40,886 nt of DNA from JAOADN01 sp049323795 (GCA_049323795.1 JBMOOH010000003.1:1-40886); one strand, 5' to 3'; shown: positions 25,944-34,143, numbered from the stretch's first letter. A program made the numbers and translations. Notes: generated from the letters alone by a model not told the origin.

Positions 25944-27287
25944 TCAACTGACCTCGAGCCCCGCAACGAAGGCCCCGGCATCCTTCAGCAGGACGGCGCG
26001 CCAGCGGGCGTCCCGGCGTGCCAGCGGGGCGGCGATCAGCTCCCCGCCCTTCCAGACGGCGGGCGAGGCCAGGAGCGTCGGCCGCGGCAGGCCCGTCCGG
26101 CGCGTGGCGCCGGGGCAGAGCGCGAGCCCGCGCGGGCCGAGCGCGCCGGTCAGCGTGCCGGTCGGGGCGCCGGCCGGGGCGTCGGTCAGCGTGCCGGGCG
26201 GGGCGCTTGGCGGGGCGCCTGGCGCGTCCGGGCCCTCGATGCGCCAGCGACCGTCCCAGACCGATCCCAGCGGCACCGGCGGCGGTGCGGCCGCGGCTTC
26301 GCGGGCCACGCGGAGCCGCGGTCCGCCCGGTCCGGAGTCGCGCCAGAAGGCGCAGCCTGCAAGCGTCCTCGGCCGGCCCGACAGCGCCTCCAGGGCCGCG
26401 CGCAACGCCTCGAAGCGGGGGCGGTAGATGTCACCGCCGACCCACTGCAGCGCGGCGGCAAAAAGTCGCAGGCGCGTCTCTTCCCCGGCGGCGAGCAGGG
26501 CCGGCTCGTCGATCAAGAGGTCGCCGGCCTCGCCGCTGACGGCCCTTTCGGCAAGGTCGCGCGCGACGCGCCAGAGCGCGTCGCTGGCCAGCGCCATCCG
26601 GTCCGCCGTCGCGGCCAGTGTCTCGACGGTGAGACCCAGCGGCGCGAGCGTGGCAAGGGCGCGCCGGGCCCGGATGCGTCGATAGTCCGTGTCGTCGTTG
26701 GTGGGATCCTCGCACCAGCCCGCACCCTTCGCGCGCAGGTAATCGCGCAGCGTGTCGCGCCTGACCTGGAGGAGCGGGCGCACATAGGCGACCGGGCCGT
26801 CGCGGCGCCAGATCCTCATCGCGGACAGCCCGTCCACCCCCGATCCCCGCGCCAGCCGCATGAGCACCGTCTCGGCCTGATCGTCCAGGGTGTGGGCGAG
26901 CGCGACGACACCGATTCCGCGCGACAGCGCCCAGTCGCCGATCAGCGCATAGCGGGCCCGCCGGGCAAGGTCGGGCAGGTTGCCGCCTGACAGCGCCGCG
27001 GCGGCGCCCCGCCAGTGCAGGATGTCGTGGGTCGCCCCGAGTCGCCGCGCCAGCCGGCCGACCCACGCCGCCTCGTCGGCAGCCTCGGCCCGCAGGCCGT
27101 GATCGACCGTCACCGCCGCGACCGCGGGTCCGCCGCAGGCGGCCCAGTCGCTCATCAGCCAGAGCAGGGCAACGGAATCGCCGCCGCCCGAAACCGCCAC
27201 GCCGATCCGGTCCGGTCTCTTCCGGGCAAAGGCGCTCTGCAGGACGGCCGCCAGCGTGCCGGAGGGATCCCCCGCGGTCAGCGGCAC
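25944..27287 (-). CDS. tilS: tRNA(Ile)-lysidine synthetase TilS
   Basis: The enzyme puts lysine on C34 of the CAU-anticodon isoleucine tRNA. The PP-loop SGGGDS is at 33-38 of the 447-residue protein, followed by VDHGLRAEAADEAAWV and VALAHTLDDQAETVLMRLARGSG. A GTG start at 27287 with AGGGA upstream is chosen; it overlaps the cpoB stop by ten bases. Near the C-terminus, 12-residue repeats of Ala/Pro/Gly/Thr (APPGTLTDAPAG, APTGTLTGALGP) interrupt the domain; they come from a 36-bp tandem repeat at 26148-26205 and look like a recent low-complexity expansion. Confidence 0.93.
   Translation of the reverse strand: MPLTAGDPSGTLAAVLQSAFARKRPDRIGVAVSGGGDSVALLWLMSDWAACGGPAVAAVTVDHGLRAEAADEAAWVGRLARRLGATHDILHWRGAAAALSGGNLPDLARRARYALIGDWALSRGIGVVALAHTLDDQAETVLMRLARGSGVDGLSAMRIWRRDGPVAYVRPLLQVRRDTLRDYLRAKGAGWCEDPTNDDTDYRRIRARRALATLAPLGLTVETLAATADRMALASDALWRVARDLAERAVSGEAGDLLIDEPALLAAGEETRLRLFAAALQWVGGDIYRPRFEALRAALEALSGRPRTLAGCAFWRDSGPGGPRLRVAREAAAAPPPVPLGSVWDGRWRIEGPDAPGAPPSAPPGTLTDAPAGAPTGTLTGALGPRGLALCPGATRRTGLPRPTLLASPAVWKGGELIAAPLARRDARWRAVLLKDAGAFVAGLEVS
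26148..26205 (+). repeat. 36-bp-period repeat inside tilS
   Basis: Two 22-base copies, GGTCAGCGTGCC followed by GGTCGGGGCG or GGGCGGGGCG, start at 26148 and 26184 with one mismatch. The period of 36 bases keeps the TilS frame and adds 12-residue units. Confidence 0.75.
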
Positions 27288-28171
27288 CCGAGTCCCTGCA
27301 TGGCGGTTGCAGCTTCGGCCGCCTCGGGCGAGCCGGGGAACCGCCGGCCCACCTCGGCCAGGGTCACGCATCCCTCCTGCGTCTGCCCGAGCTGGCCAAG
27401 CGACGTCCCGAGCCGCAGAAGCGCCGGCGCGGCCCGGGGTCCGTTCGGCTGTCCCGAGAACGCGTCGAGATAGGCCCGCGCAGCCTCGGCCGTCTGCCCG
27501 AGGTTCGACAGCGCCTCGCCCCGGTAGAAGGCCGCGTCGCCCGAGAGCGGTCCGCCCGTGTAGTTCTGCGAGAACCGCGCGAACTGGTCCGCAGCGCCCT
27601 GCCAGTCGCCCGCGTCAAGCGCGGCCTTGGCCCGGTCGAAGTCGGATTTCTCGTTCACCGCAAGCTCCGGCTGGGCGTTCTGACCGGCGCCGGCCCCAGC
27701 CTGTCCGGCGGACCCGGCCGCCGCCCCTCCTGCCGCCGCCGCGCCGCCCGCCGCGGCTGCCGTCCCGCCACCCAGCGCCGCGCTGATCGGCAGGCGCGAC
27801 GTGTCGCATCCCTTCTCGATCTCGCAGACCCGGAACTCGAGGTCGCCGATCCGGTTGGTTCCGTCGGCGACGACGCGGTCCACGCGGTTCTGGGCGGCTT
27901 CGGTCGCGCGGGTGAGCCGCGTCAGTTCGGCCTCCATCGCGTCCAGCCGTTCGAGAGCGGTCGCCCCCCCGGCGGCCTGCATGGCCTTCGCTCCGCCGGC
28001 CGCCAGTTCCGCCCGGAGCGAACCGATGCTGTTGGCGAGCGCCTCGAGATCCTTGCGGATCGAGGCGATCGTCTCGGCCCGGTCCTGCGCCAGTCCCGCC
28101 GAGGGTGCCGCGACAGCGAACGGGGCAGCCAGCGCCACCCCGAAAAGCCATCCGAAAACCGCGCTTCTCAT
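27278..28171 (-). CDS. cpoB: Tol-Pal coordinator CpoB (YbgF)
   Basis: The 297-residue periplasmic protein has a signal peptide ending near SAGLAQ (about residue 29), a coiled-coil region (about 30-100, ETIASIRKDLEALANSIGSLRAEL), a Gly/Ala-rich linker (about 125-155) and C-terminal tetratricopeptide repeats (about 175-295; FDRAKAALDAGDWQGAADQFARFSQNY). CpoB links Tol-Pal activity to peptidoglycan synthesis during division. It lies 22 bases after pal and overlaps tilS by ten bases. The start is supported by GGAAG. Confidence 0.92.
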   Translation of the reverse strand: MRSAVFGWLFGVALAAPFAVAAPSAGLAQDRAETIASIRKDLEALANSIGSLRAELAAGGAKAMQAAGGATALERLDAMEAELTRLTRATEAAQNRVDRVVADGTNRIGDLEFRVCEIEKGCDTSRLPISAALGGGTAAAAGGAAAAGGAAAGSAGQAGAGAGQNAQPELAVNEKSDFDRAKAALDAGDWQGAADQFARFSQNYTGGPLSGDAAFYRGEALSNLGQTAEAARAYLDAFSGQPNGPRAAPALLRLGTSLGQLGQTQEGCVTLAEVGRRFPGSPEAAEAATAMQGLGCR

Positions 28172-28193
28172 GTCGCTTCCACTGCCAGCCCGG

Positions 28194-28709
28194 TCAGAGG
28201 CCGGCGCCCGCCGCGATGACCGTCACGGCGCGACGGTTCTGCGAATAGCAGCTTTCGTCGGAACAGAGCGCGATCGGCCGCTCCTTGCCGTAGGACACGG
28301 TCCGCAGACGGGTGCCGACGACCCCCTGCGAGATCAGGAACTGCTGGACCGCCGTGGCGCGCCTGTCGCCGAGGGCGATATTGTACTCCCGCGTGCCCTG
28401 CTCGTCCGCGTGGCCCTCGATGATCGCGGTGTAGGACGGATTCGCGTTCAGCCACTGCGCCTGCTGGGCAAGGACGGTACGCGATTCCGGCTTGAGGGTG
28501 GACTGGTCCACATCGAAGCGCACGGTATCGCCGATCGTCTGCGCGAAGTAGGCGGGCGAGTTCGGGTTGCTCGGGTCGCCGAGGCCGCCCACCCCGATGC
28601 CGCCCGGCCCGCCGGCCCCGGCACCGCCGGCGCCGTAGCGGTCGGGATTGTTGCAGGCCGAAAGCGCCAGAGCGCCGGCCAGAAGTGCGATCGTGTGAAG
28701 CTTGACCAT
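28194..28709 (-). CDS. pal: Peptidoglycan-associated lipoprotein Pal
   Basis: The 171-residue outer-membrane lipoprotein has the lipobox LSAC (Cys19), a short Gly-rich linker (about 25-50) and an OmpA-type peptidoglycan-binding domain: TVRFDVDQSTLKPES, IIEGHADEQGTREYNIALGDRRA and RTVSYGKERP. Pal binds peptidoglycan and TolB, and the complex keeps the outer membrane attached during division. It is followed by cpoB. The 151-base gap to tolB is longer than elsewhere in the cluster and holds the 13-bp repeats. Confidence 0.95.
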   Translation of the reverse strand: MVKLHTIALLAGALALSACNNPDRYGAGGAGAGGPGGIGVGGLGDPSNPNSPAYFAQTIGDTVRFDVDQSTLKPESRTVLAQQAQWLNANPSYTAIIEGHADEQGTREYNIALGDRRATAVQQFLISQGVVGTRLRTVSYGKERPIALCSDESCYSQNRRAVTVIAAGAGL

Positions 28710-28832
28710 CGGTTCGTACCGCCTTTGCTTGTCCTTGGCTCGATGCCCGGCACCATAGCACCGTGGCGACGGCTTGAAAACGCCGGCTTCGTACCCCCGG
28801 CGCCGGGAAAGATGCCGGGGAACCGGGGCCCG

Positions 28833-28871
28833 GATCAGGGCCGCAGATCAGGGCCGCAGATCAGGGCCGCA
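28833..28871. repeat. Triplicate 13-bp repeat across the tolB stop
   Basis: GATCAGGGCCGCA occurs three times without a mismatch (28833-28845, 28846-28858, 28859-28871). On the tolB strand each unit reads TGCGGCCCTGATC, the codons for Leu-Arg-Pro-stop, so the end of tolB has been triplicated in tandem and the extra copies lie in the tolB-pal gap. Confidence 0.9.
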
Positions 28872-30186
28872 GCGGCGACCACGAGGGGTCGGACGCTGCC
28901 GTTTCGGTCGGGATCTGGCGCAGGTTGCGCCCCGATATGTCCACCGAATAGAGCTGCGCCCGGCCTGCGGCGCCGGCCGTCTCGCGCGTGAACATGATGA
29001 CCCGCCCGTTCGGCGCCCAGGTCGGCCCCTCGTCGAGGAAACTCGCGGTCAGGAGCCGCTCCTCGGAACCGTCCGTGCGCATCACGCCGATGTGGAAACG
29101 CCCCGCCTTCTGCTTGGTGAAGGCGATGTAGTCGCCGCGCGGGCTCCAGACCGGGGTGCCGTAACGGCCCTCGCCGAAGCTGATCCGCGTCGGCTCGCCG
29201 CCGCCCACCGGCATCACGTAGATCTGCTGCGAGCCGGAGCGGTCGCTCTCGAAGACGATCTGGCTCCCGTCCGGAGAGAAGGACGGGGCGGTCTCGATCG
29301 ATGGCGCGTCGGTCAGGCGGCTCAGGGCCCCGCCGGCGAGAGCCATGGCATAGAGGTCGGTGTTCCCGTCCTTGGAGAGCGAGAAGACCACCATCCCGCC
29401 GTCCGGAGAGAAGCGCGGCGCGAAGGTCATCGTCCCCTGGATGTCGGCAAGCGCCTGCGAGGCGCCCGAGCCGAGATCCAGCAGGTTGATCCGCGGGAAC
29501 CCCGTCTCGTAGCTCGTGTAGAGCACCCGCCCGCCATCCGGCGAGAAGCGGGGTGCAAGCACGATCGTCGAGGTGTCGGTCAGGTAGCGCAGATTCGCCC
29601 CGTCCTGATCCATGATCGCAAGCGCCTTGAGGCGCGCGTTCTTGGGCCCGCTTTCGGCGACGAACACGACCTGGCTGTCGAAGTAGCCGCCCTCGCCGGT
29701 GATGCGGCTGTAGATCTGGTCGCTGACCTTGTGGGCGATCCGCCGCCAGTCGTTCGGCGAGCCCTGGAACTGCAGCCCGTCCCCGAGCGCCTGGCCCGAG
29801 AAGATGTCGAACAGACGGAACTTCACCGCCATCCTGCCGCCGGACATCGAGACCGAGCCGGTGATCAGCGCCTGCACGTTGATCGCCTTCCAGTCGGCAT
29901 AGGCTATGGGGGCGTCGAAGCTCGTCACCGGGCTGATGAAGGCATCCGGTCCGACCTCGCGGAAGAGGCCCGTCCCCGCCAAGTCCGCCGCGATCACCCG
30001 CGTGATGTCGGCCGCCGCCTGTCCGGCATCGCCCGTCTCGGCCATGAAGGCCGGGGCGGCGAAGGGGATGGGCTCGATCACGCCCTCCTCGATCACGATG
30101 CGGAGCGGGCCCTGCTGGGCCGGCGCGGGCACCGCCGCGAAGCCGGACAGAGCGATCCCCGCGGCGAGAATGTGCAGAACCTTCAT
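28861..30186 (-). CDS. tolB: Tol-Pal beta-propeller protein TolB
   Basis: The 441-residue periplasmic protein has a signal peptide (cleavage near APAQQ, about residue 24), an N-terminal alpha/beta domain and a C-terminal six-bladed propeller made of WD40-like repeats such as APRFSPDGGRVLYTSYETG and APSFSPDGSQIVFESDRSG. It shuttles between Pal and the TolQRA motor. The stop lies in a triplicated 13-bp repeat, so the present protein end (SWSPLRP) is unchanged. It follows tolA by 46 bases. Confidence 0.96.
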   Translation of the reverse strand: MKVLHILAAGIALSGFAAVPAPAQQGPLRIVIEEGVIEPIPFAAPAFMAETGDAGQAAADITRVIAADLAGTGLFREVGPDAFISPVTSFDAPIAYADWKAINVQALITGSVSMSGGRMAVKFRLFDIFSGQALGDGLQFQGSPNDWRRIAHKVSDQIYSRITGEGGYFDSQVVFVAESGPKNARLKALAIMDQDGANLRYLTDTSTIVLAPRFSPDGGRVLYTSYETGFPRINLLDLGSGASQALADIQGTMTFAPRFSPDGGMVVFSLSKDGNTDLYAMALAGGALSRLTDAPSIETAPSFSPDGSQIVFESDRSGSQQIYVMPVGGGEPTRISFGEGRYGTPVWSPRGDYIAFTKQKAGRFHIGVMRTDGSEERLLTASFLDEGPTWAPNGRVIMFTRETAGAAGRAQLYSVDISGRNLRQIPTETAASDPSWSPLRP

Positions 30187-30232
30187 GCAGCCCTCCGTCC
30201 GGTCGCGGTGTCGCGCACCCTGATGCTCGCTC

Positions 30233-31414
30233 TCATCTCAACCTCATCTTGCTCGGATCGAACACGATCTCGGTCCGCTTCCACTGCTCGTACTTTTCGG
30301 GCGGCAGCGGATAACCCTGATTCTGACACCGCAGGATCGCCCGGCGCCCCGCCTCGAAGGCGGTACGGATCGCCGCATCGTCGCCGCCGGTTGCATCGAC
30401 CATCCGGATCGATCCGTCCACCACCCTGCCGTCCTGCGACAGCTCGAACCCGATCGTGACGACGACGGTGGCCCAGGGCGCGCCGTTGTCCACCACCCAG
30501 CACTGCTTCACCGCCACCCGCATCGCGTCCTTCTCGCCGCTCGTCAACGGCGGACCGCTTGCCGCCGTTCCCGTGCCGGGCGCGGGCGCGTCGCTCGCCG
30601 CGCCGGACAGCGCCTCGGCCAGCGCGTCGTTCACGGCGGTCTCGGTCGAGGCCCTGGGCGCCGCCGCCTCGGTCGGCTTCGCGGCGGAGGCGAGGTCCGT
30701 CCGGGGCTTGTCCGAAGGCGCCGGCTTCTCGGGCCGGGCCTTCGGGCGGCTCGACGTGACCGGGGCGGAGGATTCGGTCACCTTCGCCACGTCCTTCTCG
30801 ACCGGGGTCTGGGTCGTCGCCTCCTGCGGCGCCTGCTCCTTGACCGGCGGCGTCTCGGGCACGGGCTGGTCGGTCGGCACGGGTGCCGTCTCGGTCACGG
30901 CCTGGTCCGACGGCGCCGCATCCGGGGCCGGCGCATCAGACGGCTGGGGCGCGATCCGGGGCGCATCGGTGGGCCGGGGCTTCGGCGCGATGGCCTGGAG
31001 CACCGTGTCCGACGGGACGTCGACCGGCGGCGTCTCGATCGTCGGATCGGCGGGGCTGACCTCGGGCGCGGGCGGGGCCAGTTCGCTGACATCCGGTGCG
31101 GCATCCGGCGAAGGCTGCTGGCCCGGCACCGGCGGCGCCGCGGCCGGCCCCGCCTCCTTGACGGGCGAAGGTGCCGTCTCGGCCGCCGGACTGGCCTCCG
31201 GCGCGCTCGGCGCGGCGGGGCTTTCGGTGGGGGCGGTCGGCGCGCGCGCCTGCAAGGCCGCGAACTCGGCCGACGAGATCACCGACACCTCGGTCATCGT
31301 CACCGGCAGGCTCATGTCGGGCCGCTGGAACAGGCCGCCGAACAGGGCAAGCAGGAGCGCCGCGCCGTGGCCGGCCGCCGATACCGTCAACCCGATGCGT
31401 TCCGCCCGTTCCAT
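30233..31414 (-). CDS. tolA: Tol-Pal energy transducer TolA-like protein
   Basis: The 393-residue protein has one N-terminal membrane helix (about 10-28), a long Pro/Ala/Glu/Thr-rich periplasmic region (about 45-280) and a C-terminal TonB/TolA-like domain (about 300-390; VKQCWVVDNGAPWATVVVTIGFELSQ split by a short loop). It would bridge the TolQR motor to TolB/Pal. The central region is proline-rich rather than the long alanine/lysine helix of enterobacterial TolA, as is usual in this group. It lies seven bases after tolR. Confidence 0.88.
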   Translation of the reverse strand: MERAERIGLTVSAAGHGAALLLALFGGLFQRPDMSLPVTMTEVSVISSAEFAALQARAPTAPTESPAAPSAPEASPAAETAPSPVKEAGPAAAPPVPGQQPSPDAAPDVSELAPPAPEVSPADPTIETPPVDVPSDTVLQAIAPKPRPTDAPRIAPQPSDAPAPDAAPSDQAVTETAPVPTDQPVPETPPVKEQAPQEATTQTPVEKDVAKVTESSAPVTSSRPKARPEKPAPSDKPRTDLASAAKPTEAAAPRASTETAVNDALAEALSGAASDAPAPGTGTAASGPPLTSGEKDAMRVAVKQCWVVDNGAPWATVVVTIGFELSQDGRVVDGSIRMVDATGGDDAAIRTAFEAGRRAILRCQNQGYPLPPEKYEQWKRTEIVFDPSKMRLR

Positions 31415-31421
31415 CGGCGGC

Positions 31422-31898
31422 TCACTTCCCGGGCTTGGTGCCGAAATCCGGCCCGCCCGCGTCGGTCACCAGGATGATGCTGTTGAACCCGCCCGCATTG
31501 AGCGCACCCATCACCTGCACCACGCGCTCGTAGGGGATCGACCCGTCGGCGCGCAGGAACAGCTTGTTGTCCTGCCGCTCGGCCGCGATCGCCCGGAGCT
31601 TCGGGATCAGCGCCGCCTCGTCCACCGGCGCGTTCTGGATCGACACCGACCCGTCCGCCTGGATGGAGATGGCGAGCGGCACTTCCTGCTGGGTCGGCAC
31701 CGACTTCGCCTGCGTCTTCGGCAGTTCGAGCGGCACGCCCACGGTCAGAAGCGGAGCGGCGACCATGAAGATGATGAGCAGGACCAGCATCACGTCGACA
31801 AACGGCGTGACGTTGATCTCGCTCATCATCGCGCGCTTGGCGCGGTTGCCGCGCCGCCGCCGCCCGCCGCCCGCGGACTTGAGAACCCCCGCGCCCAT
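31422..31898 (-). CDS. tolR: Tol-Pal motor subunit TolR
   Basis: The 158-residue ExbD/TolR-family protein has one membrane helix with the proton-path Asp in TPFVDVMLVLLIIFMVAAP (about 31-49), preceded by a basic cytosolic stretch, and a periplasmic domain. With TolQ it uses the proton gradient to drive TolA. Only one base separates its start from the tolQ stop. The N-terminus is a little longer and more Gly/Arg-rich than in E. coli. Confidence 0.95.
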   Translation of the reverse strand: MGAGVLKSAGGGRRRRGNRAKRAMMSEINVTPFVDVMLVLLIIFMVAAPLLTVGVPLELPKTQAKSVPTQQEVPLAISIQADGSVSIQNAPVDEAALIPKLRAIAAERQDNKLFLRADGSIPYERVVQVMGALNAGGFNSIILVTDAGGPDFGTKPGK

Positions 31899-31899
31899 C

Positions 31900-32595
31900 T
31901 CAGGCGTCCAACTGGCGGGACAGGATCGTCGCGAATTCGTCGGCGAAGGAATCGTAGCCCGCGACGATCCGGTCGCTGTCGGTCGAGAGCTTGTTGTAGA
32001 AGATCACCGCCGGGATGGCCGCAACGAGGCCCAGCGCGGTGGCGACCAGCGCCTCGGCGATGCCCGGCGCCACGACCGCGAGCGAGGTGTTCTGGCTGAT
32101 CGCGATCTGCTCGAAGGCGACCTTGATGCCCCAGACCGTGCCGAAGAGGCCCACGAAGGGCGCCGTCGACCCGACGGTGGCGAGGAACGGCAGCCCCGCG
32201 GTCAGCCGCTCGGTCTCCTTCGCGATCGCCACGTCCATCGACCGGTCGATCCGCGCCTGCGCGCCGGCGATCAGCGCCCCGTCCTGCCGGTGGCTCCGCC
32301 GCCATTCGGTCATGCCGCTCGCGAAGATCTTCTCGCTCGCCCCGTCGGGCTGCTGCCCGATCTTCTCGTAGAGCTCGTCGAGCGGCTCGCCCGACCAGAA
32401 GGCGCGGTCGAACTCGGCCGCCTCGCGGCGCGCGATCCGGTAGGTGATGAACTTCTGGATGATGATCGCCCAGGACCAGATCGAGGCCACGAACAGCATC
32501 AGCATCACGAGCTTCACGGTCAGCGTCGCGCGCAAAAACAGCGCGAGAAGGGAAAAATCGATCTCCTGCGCCGCAGCGAGTGTTTCGGTATTCAT
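31900..32595 (-). CDS. tolQ: Tol-Pal motor subunit TolQ
   Basis: This 231-residue ExbB/TolQ/MotA-family channel subunit has membrane helices at about 12-45, 130-155 and 170-195. The conserved block is PFLATVGSTAPFVGLFGTVWGI, followed by VAPGIAEALVATALGLVAAIPAV. It is the first gene of the tolQRAB-pal-cpoB run on the minus strand. The 186 bases before it hold a possible promoter and a large hairpin behind ybgC. Confidence 0.95.
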   Translation of the reverse strand: MNTETLAAAQEIDFSLLALFLRATLTVKLVMLMLFVASIWSWAIIIQKFITYRIARREAAEFDRAFWSGEPLDELYEKIGQQPDGASEKIFASGMTEWRRSHRQDGALIAGAQARIDRSMDVAIAKETERLTAGLPFLATVGSTAPFVGLFGTVWGIKVAFEQIAISQNTSLAVVAPGIAEALVATALGLVAAIPAVIFYNKLSTDSDRIVAGYDSFADEFATILSRQLDA

Positions 32596-32652
32596 CAGGG
32601 TCTGCCCGCCAAACGGACCACGGTTCTTGCCCGCGGCATCTTCTTTGACGCG

Positions 32653-32682
32653 CTTCTAGCCGGTTTCCCAGTCGAAAGCCAA
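32653..32682 (-). promoter_or_regulatory. Possible sigma70-type promoter of the tol operon
   Basis: On the minus strand TTGGCT (32677-32682), an 18-base spacer and TAGAAG (32653-32658) lie 57 bases before the tolQ start. The -10 is a weak match, so this is a candidate only. Confidence 0.3.
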
Positions 32683-32731
32683 CACAACTGCGTCAGGGGG
32701 CCGCAGGCGGGCAGGCACCCGCCGAAGCCCG

Positions 32732-32761
32732 CCGGCCCTGCGGCCGTTTCCGCAGGGCCGG
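32732..32761 (-). other. Strong hairpin between ybgC and tolQ
   Basis: A perfect 12-bp stem, CCGGCCCTGCGG (32732-32743) with CCGCAGGGCCGG (32750-32761), has a six-base loop, 21 bases after the ybgC stop. It lacks a T tract on either strand. It may end or protect the ybgC RNA before tolQ. Confidence 0.6.
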
Positions 32762-32781
32762 GGCCGGCGGGGGCATCCGGC

Positions 32782-33207
32782 TCAGGCGCGCAGCGCCGCC
32801 AGAAGCTCTGCAGGCAGGCGCACCGGCCGCCCGGCGGCGGCGATGGCCACCAGCGTCACCTCGGCCGCGAACAGCCGCTCGCCGCCGCGCAGGATGTCCT
32901 GCGACAGCAGGATCCGCGCTCCGGTCGCGTCGCGCAGGGTGGTCCTGACCTCGATCAGATCGTCGAAGCGGGCCGGAGCGAGGTAGTCGGCCACGATCCG
33001 CCGGACGGCGAAGACGATACCGCGCCCGGCCCTCAGCCGGACCTGGTCGATCCCGAGCGCCCGGACCCATTCGGTCCGCGCACGTTCGATGAACCTGAGG
33101 TAATTGGCGTAGTAGACGATCCCGGCCAGATCGGTGTCCTCGTAATAGACCCGCAGCGCGAAGGTCCGCGCCGCGCCGGTCCCGTCCCTGCCCGGTCCGG
33201 CCGTCAG
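32782..33207 (-). CDS. ybgC: Tol-Pal-associated acyl-CoA thioesterase YbgC
   Basis: The hotdog-fold thioesterase is recognised by RVYYEDTDLAGIVYYANYLRF with the catalytic Asp, then RARTEWVRALGID and FAVRRIVADYLAPARFDD. The frame has no ATG, GTG or TTG near the expected start: the closest in-frame candidate is a CTG at 33207, giving 141 residues, the usual family length, with GAGAG eight bases upstream. This CTG overlaps the stop of a 50-codon open frame as CTGA. Either a CTG start coupled to that frame, or a frameshift joining both, is possible. The downstream half is normal, so the enzyme is probably functional. Confidence 0.85.
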   Translation of the reverse strand: MTAGPGRDGTGAARTFALRVYYEDTDLAGIVYYANYLRFIERARTEWVRALGIDQVRLRAGRGIVFAVRRIVADYLAPARFDDLIEVRTTLRDATGARILLSQDILRGGERLFAAEVTLVAIAAAGRPVRLPAELLAALRA

Positions 33208-33356
33208 CGCCGGCTCTCGTCGCCGAGACAGGCCTCGGCGGCCAGGCCCCGGCGCAGAAGCCCCCGCACCACGACCGCGCGGCCGGGCATCCGCGCGCGG
33301 ATCCGCCCGTCGTCCAGGCCGTCGTCCAGGGCAAGCACCGCCTCCGGGTTCAGCAT
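33204..33356 (-). CDS. Candidate small gene upstream of ybgC
   Basis: The 50-codon frame (MLNPEAVLALDDGLDDG...CLGDESRR) uses G or C at nearly every third position, as real genes here do, and its TGA overlaps the CTG that may start ybgC. It has no recognisable domain; it is Asp/Arg-rich and probably soluble. The ribosome site is weak, and a GTG at 33399-33401 would lengthen it by 15 residues. It could be a leader peptide coupling ybgC translation, or the true N-terminal part of ybgC if a base was lost. Confidence 0.4.
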   Translation of the reverse strand: MLNPEAVLALDDGLDDGRIRARMPGRAVVVRGLLRRGLAAEACLGDESRR

Positions 33357-33730
33357 GAACTGAAGCCTGCCGGTGCGTCTGGGTCGAACCTCGGACGGCA
33401 CTCCGCCCCCCCCTCGCTGCGCCGCAAACCCGGCGCCGGAGGGAAGTTTCCACAGAATGCCAAATCTGTGCAAGTGCCTCCGGGCGCGGTCACTGCGCCC
33501 CCCCAAAAAAACTGCGCGGCCGCAGTCTTTCTGCCTGCGCGAATCCATGGGATCGGCGCGGCGTTGCGCCGGATGACGGGCGGGCAATGACCAGACCGAC
33601 GCCACACCGGCCAGACAAACTGACCGGCGCGGCGGTCTCGCGCGGGAGACAGGAGACGGGAGACGGGAATTGAAGGCCCGCGAGGCCGGGGGCGCGATCA
33701 GCATCCGGGAACCGTTCCGGACGCACCCGC
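33357..33730. other. Gap without a supported gene
   Basis: These 374 bases hold a minus-strand terminator at 33505-33530 and presumably the ybgC promoter between that and 33400. Open frames crossing it lack coding-like composition and ribosome sites. I see nothing else. Confidence 0.5.
33505..33530 (-). terminator. Minus-strand terminator with T7 tract
   Basis: On the minus strand ACTGCG-GCCG-CGCAGT is flanked by AAAG and by TTTTTTT, giving up to ten base pairs and a seven-T tract. It would end a leftward transcript coming from 33.7-34.0 kb, which supports a gene there. Confidence 0.75.
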
Positions 33731-34024
33731 TCAGGCCGGTTCCCGACGCGATTTCCCGGCCTCGGGCGCAAGGCCGCCGCTCGGCTTGCCTTCGGGCATC
33801 CTCCGCCAGCGAATCCGTCCGGGCCAGCCCGCGATCCCCGACCATGCCACTGCCGCCAGAAGCAGGGGCGACCAGAGCAGGCAGGACAGCAGCCCCGGCC
33901 CGGTGTCCGGCGTCATGCCGAACTGCGTGGGAAAGATGTTCGGCCGGTCCGTTCCGCCACCGGCAGCCGGGGCCGCGCAGGGGCAGCGGTCCGGCAAGAT
34001 CGGTCTCGAATCCCGGCGCAACAT
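33731..34024 (-). CDS. Candidate small membrane protein, unrecognised
   Basis: The 97-residue frame starts at an ATG with GAGGGG eight to nine bases upstream. It has a Pro/Cys-rich first third, one membrane helix at about 44-66 (LLSCLLWSPLLLAAVAWSGIAG) and a basic tail (RIRWRRMPEGKPS). Third-position GC is high. A minus-strand terminator lies about 200 bases downstream, as expected for a real transcript. A shorter start at 33916 would leave 61 residues. No family is recognised and the function is unknown. Confidence 0.4.
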   Translation of the reverse strand: MLRRDSRPILPDRCPCAAPAAGGGTDRPNIFPTQFGMTPDTGPGLLSCLLWSPLLLAAVAWSGIAGWPGRIRWRRMPEGKPSGGLAPEAGKSRREPA

Positions 34025-34143
34025 TCCTGTCCGCCCCTCGCTCCACCAAAAGTAGAATGACCCTTGGGCACACCCATGCCCATGGAAAGCCGCACCGGCG
34101 GCCGGAAAGAATCGGCGCCTCAACCGCAAGCATACATGGCTGC

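Noticed and set aside
28710..28832. GC-rich repeats in the tolB-pal gap as a terminator
   Set aside because: Several short overlapping stems, none clean, and pal must be expressed with tolB.
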